Assembly: GCA_003427395.1 (NCBI GenBank)
Contig: BFEA01000382.1
Span: forward strand, 336,923-358,971
Direction: 5' to 3'
Source of the DNA: Chara braunii
Taxonomy: Eukaryota > Streptophyta > Charophyceae > Charales > Characeae
Length of the DNA: 22,049 nucleotides
Shown here piece by piece: positions 18,023 to 22,049 of the stretch (its first letter is position 1; every line of letters starts with the position of its first letter). The notes below the pieces were generated by a model. It was not told the origin of the DNA, searched no databases, and saw only the letters and a program-made list of their open reading frames with translations. The translations under genes were made by a program, and so were the position numbers.

Positions 18023-19194
18023 CTACGAGAGAGTGTAGCAACCCTTCTTGTGTTTCAGTTCAAAGTCAAACATGTCTATGAACTGAATGTACCATGCCAG
18101 TTTGTCATTTAACTCTCCCTGGGACTTCATCCACTGCAGGGTGGAGTGATGTGAAAAGATCTTGAAGTGTCTGCCCAGGAGAAAGTGTTTCCAAAGAGCA
18201 TATAGCTCTTTCTCGTAGGTAGAGTCCTGGAGCTTTTGGGTCTTGATCTTCTTACTCATGAACTCTACTTGTCGTAGACCATTCCCATCATCCTGTTGAA
18301 GAACGGCCCCAATGCCATACTGACTGGCGTCAGTGGTCAGGATGAATGGCAAAGTGGGGTCAGGTAACTTCAGCACAGGCGCACGAGTCAAAACCTTCTT
18401 GAGTCGTGTGAAGGCCAACTGACAGTGGAGGGAACAAAGAAAGGGAGTGTCCTTCTTTGTTAGGTTAGTCAGGGGTGCAGCCACTGCAGAAAAGTTCCTG
18501 ACAAACTTTCTGTAGTAGGAGGCTAAACCCATGAAGGACCTGACATCCCTCACTGTCTGAGGCTGAGGCCACTCCTGAATAGCAGCAATCTTGGCTGTTT
18601 CAGGAGCCAGGGCATCTCCAGAGATTACATGACCCAGGTAGATGACAGAGGGAATTCCAAAAGAGGATTTCTCTCTGTTGATCTTGTACTGGTTGTCACG
18701 TAACGATTGAAGAACAAGAGCCAAGTGCTCTGCATGTTCCCTGGCAGTCCGGCTGAATACCAGGACAACCATGAACTTGTCCAGGTAAGGCCTAAAGATG
18801 CGGTGCATCTCGGTCTGGAAGGTGCCTGGGGCGTTGCAAAGTCCAAATGGCATGACCAGGAACTCGTAAGTCCATATATGGTCTTGAAGGCTGTCTTGTA
18901 GACATCCTCCTCAACCATCTCAATCTGGTGGTAGCCAGATTTGAGGTCGACTTTGCTGAACACTGTACAACCCTGCACCATGTCCAGGAGGTCATCAATC
19001 CTAGGAAGTGGCTCAGTACTCTTCCTAGTTATCTTATTGAGACCCCTGTAGTCAATGCACATTCTGAACTCGCCGTTCCCTTTGGGCACAAAGAGCACAG
19101 GTGCACCAAATTCAGAAGTGTTGGGTCTGATCCAACCCTTGCTGGTCAGGGTCTCAAGCTGCTTTCTGAGCTCCTCAAGCTCAACAGGGGACAT
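18023..19194 (-). pseudogene. Element C RT-RNase H, catalytic YxDD missing
   Basis: RT reads at 18625-19194: MSPVELEELRKQLETLTSKG, FRMCIDYRGLNKITRKSTEP and [21 protein letters not shown] frameshift near 18880 moves it to 18023-18853: MPFGLCNAPGTFQTEMHRIF, then LDKFMVVLVFSRTAREHAEH. In the last of these the expected YxDD plus one residue is absent between VV and LV, at 18763/18764, an in-frame loss of about 15 bases. RNase H continues in frame with LTTDASQYGIGAVLQQDD and STYEKELYALWKHFLLGRH; after that it reads FSHHSTLQW where SDH is usual, so the third catalytic aspartate is histidine (18149-18151). The enzyme would be inactive. Confidence 0.9.
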
Positions 19195-19281
19195 CCTATA
19201 GATGCGGCCCTTGGGAGGGACCGCTCCAGGCAGCAGCTCGATGTGATGCTTGGTTGGCCGGTTGGGTAACCCAAAGGGCTC

Positions 19282-20071
19282 CTACATCAGATAAGCATAC
19301 TGATCTACCACTTGCTGTATCTCAGGAGGACAGGAAACAGGGGGAGCATCTGTTTGCTTGACCAAAGCAATAAACAGACGCTTGTGGTGGTACTGGCGTG
19401 AGAGGGCGTGAAACTCCCTCGCTCTCAGGCAGTAGCAGGAAGTCTTAGGGTGGTGATCAACAACAATCATGGATGACTGATACACACCCTGGCTGTCTGG
19501 TAGCTCAACTCTAGGAATCTGCCAGTCGATCCTAGGGTTGACTGCCCTCAACCACTGCATGGAGAACACCAAGTCAAAAGGCAGCTCAGGGAAAATGTAA
19601 AAGTTCAGACTGTCTGACTTTTCCAGCAGTATCGAAGGTCACAGGGATGCCCTTGACCTTCTCCTTGATGCTGAGCATCGTAGAGTCACCAATTCGCACC
19701 AGCAGCGGTTGCTGCAGCTGCTGAACTTTCATGCCCAGGTGCAACTTTTTAACTGCATTGGGAGACATGAAGTTCCTGGTGGCCCCACAGTCCAACAACC
19801 CAGTGATCCTGGTGCTGTTGATCAGTGGCCGAAGCATGATGAGATCAGTCTTGCTCTTCTTCTGTTCCTTCAGATGAAGGAAGAAGGCAGCAAGGGACTG
19901 AAGCTCATCCTGCCCCGGGTCCTGATCCGGGTCAGGATCCTCATAGCAGAAGGATGTTGTCCGCGTAGTCCCCAAACCATCACTATCACATGCAGTCTCA
20001 ACTGAAACAGCTGCAGATTCACCTACTTGAGTAGATGAAGGTGCAACACTGGGGGGAACTGCAGTCCCCAT
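19282..20071 (-). pseudogene. Element C aspartic protease, frameshifted
   Basis: The first frame (19586-20071) has an acidic spacer (EDPDPDQDPGQDELQSL) and then STRITGLLDCGATRNFMS, with the catalytic aspartate codon at 19790-19792 and DCGA, a common plant variant of DSGA. It continues to NAVKKLHLGMKVQQ. A frameshift near 19580 leads into 19282-19572, which reads MVFSMQWLRAVNPRIDWQIP, the C-terminal end of the protease domain, and then the linker toward RT. A stop ends it near 19281. Both protease halves look ordinary apart from the shift. Confidence 0.85.
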
Positions 20072-20078
20072 GGTCTGT

Positions 20079-21675
20079 TTCAGTTTTTTGACTGACCTGG
20101 ACCTGGCATGTAAGGGCAGTCCTTCAGGAAGTGCTGGCCCTCACACCTCAGGCAGACCCTCTTTCCTTTTTTCTTCTCCAGACTCCCTCCTGGATCTTGA
20201 GGTCATGTCAGGGGAGTGTGGAGGGATTGAGAGGTTCAGCTGGCATATGGACGTCTTTGGGCAAGTTAGGGCGCTGGGAAGAGGAAGGTCGACGCCCCTT
20301 ATCCTTCCCCTTGGCAGTGGTTGAGGCTATGGTGGGGGAGAACTTCCTCTGCAGCTGCAGAGCTCCCAAAACAGCTTGAGTCCCGGCTGCTGCAACATCT
20401 GGATCAGCAGCAGATCCAGTCCCAGCTGAAGGTGCATCAGCCTGGGAATCTGAATCTGATCCTGATGCAGATCCCGCATGTGTGAAGGCTGCCTTTCCCT
20501 TTCTGCCACCTCTAGGGAAGGCACCTTTCCTCCTGTCAGAGGATGGGGCCTGGACATGGAGCTTTGCTTCCATTTCTGGGGATGTGCGGCCAAAGGACCT
20601 CCAGTCCTTGTGCCCAACGCTGTACAGTGCAACAACAAATTTATGAGGGGCTGCCCTGCAAAAGTTGGTCAGCAGATCGTCAGTAGACATGACCAACCCA
20701 GGGGTGGAGGTGAGTTGCTCAAACTCAGCAAACAAGGCCTGCAGAGTCCCACTATACCGCTGTTGTCCCAGGCGAGCAATCCTGTCAGCGGCCTTGCGGG
20801 CTCGCTCCTTGTCTGCAAATCGGTCCTCCAGGGCCTGCAGAAATCTGTCCACCCCAAGCCCAAAAGCCCAGTCCTCCATGGACTGCTGCAGACTACTGGA
20901 AGTGGAAGTGGCCCACTTCAGTGCAGGCCCCTCCAGCAGTCCCAGTACCGTCGCCACCTTGGTCTGTTCTGCACAGACAAAGCCCTTCAAGTAGGCTAAG
21001 GTCCCAGCAGGCCAGTCCCCGACATCGGTCTTGGGGTCATCGCCCCTAAACTTGTTGGGAGCAGGGATCTTGGGACCTCTGTAGTCTCCTGCAGTTACAG
21101 CAGCATAGGTGGCCTTTGCTGAGGCCTTTTGGGAATGGGATGATGACCGGGGAGAATGTATTGAACCAGGGGGAGTAGAAGGAGGAGAGGATTTGGGTCT
21201 CAGCAGAGGGAGCTGAGGGGCGATCAGTTTGGCGGCTGCCAGCTGAGCAGTCAAGCTCTGGATGGCATCCAGGATCTTAGACTGTTGAGCTGACAGCTCA
21301 TCAACCCGACGCTCTAAACACACAAAGCGATCATCCTAGTTCGTGAATTGTGAACTGGTGATCGTGTTCCAACAGGATCATCTCTGTCATGTGCTTGGTG
21401 ACCTGGGCACAACGATCATCTCTGAGCGCCTTGTCTAGCTGCTGCAACAGATATTCCCTTTTGGAATGATCTGTTGCAGCCTCTAACTCAGCTGCCTCTT
21501 GTTGTTCCAACGCTGCAAGCTTGGCCTTCTGCTGCCGCAACTGTCCTTCCAACTCCTTCATCTGCTGAGTAGAAGTTAGAGGTGGAGAAGGAGGAGAGGA
21601 GGCTGAAGGTTGTTCACCTTCCACCTTCATCACCACTTCCACCTGTGGCTGCTGCTGAGCCCCCTGATCAGACAT
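20079..21675 (-). pseudogene. Element C gag, two or three pieces
   Basis: The start MSDQGAQQQPQVEVVMKVEG at 21675 (an earlier in-frame Met is at 21699) opens a glutamine-, alanine- and glutamate-rich coiled-coil region with QLRQQKAKLAALEQQEAAEL. This frame ends near 21331. The capsid-like part is 20208-21323, which reads VCLERRVDELSAQQSK at its start, then KFRGDDPKTDVGDWPAG, QALEDRFADKERARKA and LQALFAEFEQLTSTPG, with a serine-rich linker after. The zinc knuckle C-LR-C-EGQ-H-FLKD-C (20116-20154) is in another frame and has three, not four, residues between the second cysteine and histidine. So at least two frameshifts split Gag. Confidence 0.85.
20116..20154 (-). other. Element C gag zinc knuckle, CX2CX3HX4C
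   Basis: CLRCEGQHFLKDCP is read on the minus strand. The spacing is one residue shorter than the usual CX2CX4HX4C. It falls just after the stop of the 20208-21323 frame, so an indel may account both for the frame change and for the short spacing. Confidence 0.8.
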
Positions 21676-22049
21676 TTCCTTTTTCAAAATAAAAACCAAA
21701 GATAAACAGCAACCTGAGTGTGCAACGATAATCAGTTCCCTTTAGATACCCTGGAATCGCTGCAAACTCTCAACACTGGAATAGGTGGGTGTATAGGCTA
21801 TCAACGGTTTGGGTTGGAAGGGTGTCTCTGGGGTCAGGTGTCAGACAGACTGTAAGTCCAGCAAAATCAAGCACACGATTTCCTTTTACTGACCCTGGAC
21901 CACACTGGTGTTAGTAGAATCACTCCACTACTTTTCCAGAGACCCACTAGATTTCCAGTACCCACTAGAAAACAAGGGTAATCAGTGGGAATGATAGAAC
22001 ATGGTTAGTACAGACAAGAGAGATCAACCAAATCAAACGATCCAGACAA
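21676..22049. other. Element C leader/LTR region, no gene recognised
   Basis: Non-coding sequence upstream of gag on the minus strand. I found no primer-binding site that fits the canonical tRNA-iMet word and no match to the proposed left LTR start, so the right LTR is probably further right. Confidence 0.5.

Larger units (their letters stand above)
16453..22049 (-). mobile_element. Element C: decayed Ty3/gypsy chromovirus, right end outside the window
   Basis: On the minus strand gag (21675-20079), protease (20071-19282), RT/RNase H (19194-18023), integrase (17829-16667) and a chromodomain (16812-16486) follow in order. Pieces are long and easy to read: the pol proteins have less decay than in A or B. 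The lesions are an in-frame loss of the RT catalytic box, loss of an RNase H catalytic aspartate, several frameshifts and a stop near 19281. The 374 bases beyond gag hold no gene and are presumably leader or LTR. Confidence 0.85.

Noticed and set aside
20478-20999. 173-codon plus-strand frame opposite element C gag
   Set aside because: It is an antisense shadow of the gag capsid region, without a domain.
21676-22049. Primer-binding site of element C
   Set aside because: Words such as GGTATCTAAAGGG on the minus strand do not match a known tRNA primer word beyond a few bases.

Overview
The window is eukaryotic repeat DNA, most likely from the nuclear genome of a land plant or a streptophyte alga. 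It is filled by three decayed Ty3/gypsy LTR retrotransposons, all read from the minus strand, each in the order gag - protease - reverse transcriptase (RT) - RNase H - integrase - chromodomain. The chromodomain at the end of integrase places all three among the chromoviruses. The style of the proteins and the lack of any host gene would fit a charophyte such as Chara or a non-seed plant, but that is an impression from sequence style, not something the window proves.

Layout from left to right. 1-865: AT-rich and microsatellite-containing sequence that ends in what looks like a Helitron 3' terminus (hairpin 836-853, CTAG 862-865, then T). 866-6965: element A, with a truncated left LTR, a polypurine tract at 1021-1030, integrase/chromodomain (1048-2621), RNase H/RT (about 2640-3760), a minisatellite in the protease-RT linker (4132-4414), protease (4440-5304), gag (5285-6433), a second short repeat array in the leader (6448-6567) and a right LTR (about 6683-6965). 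6966-9850: intergenic or old-LTR sequence with no convincing gene. It holds a 195-bp tandem duplication (7910-8284) carrying two copies of a primer-binding-site-like word, a perfect 16-bp G-box palindrome (8784-8799) and a minisatellite (8939-9347). 9852-15071: element B, AT-richer than the others, with the same gene order. 15072-16080: spacer, probably including unrecognised LTR or leader sequence. About 16080-21675 and beyond: element C, whose right LTR seems to lie outside the window.

No element can encode a working polyprotein. Each is broken by several frameshifts and stops, and each also has its own distinct lesion: a 29-bp tandem duplication at the RT-RNase H junction of A, a perfect 75-bp in-frame duplication of the RT catalytic segment of B, and an in-frame loss of the RT catalytic YxDD box in C together with loss of an RNase H catalytic aspartate. 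Any mobility would depend on proteins supplied in trans. I found no host protein-coding gene, tRNA, rRNA or CRISPR array that I could support, and no clear new multi-gene system. The most unusual items are the Helitron end abutting the element A LTR, the duplicated and deleted catalytic boxes, and the related TGACGTGGC-type repeats in three separate places.
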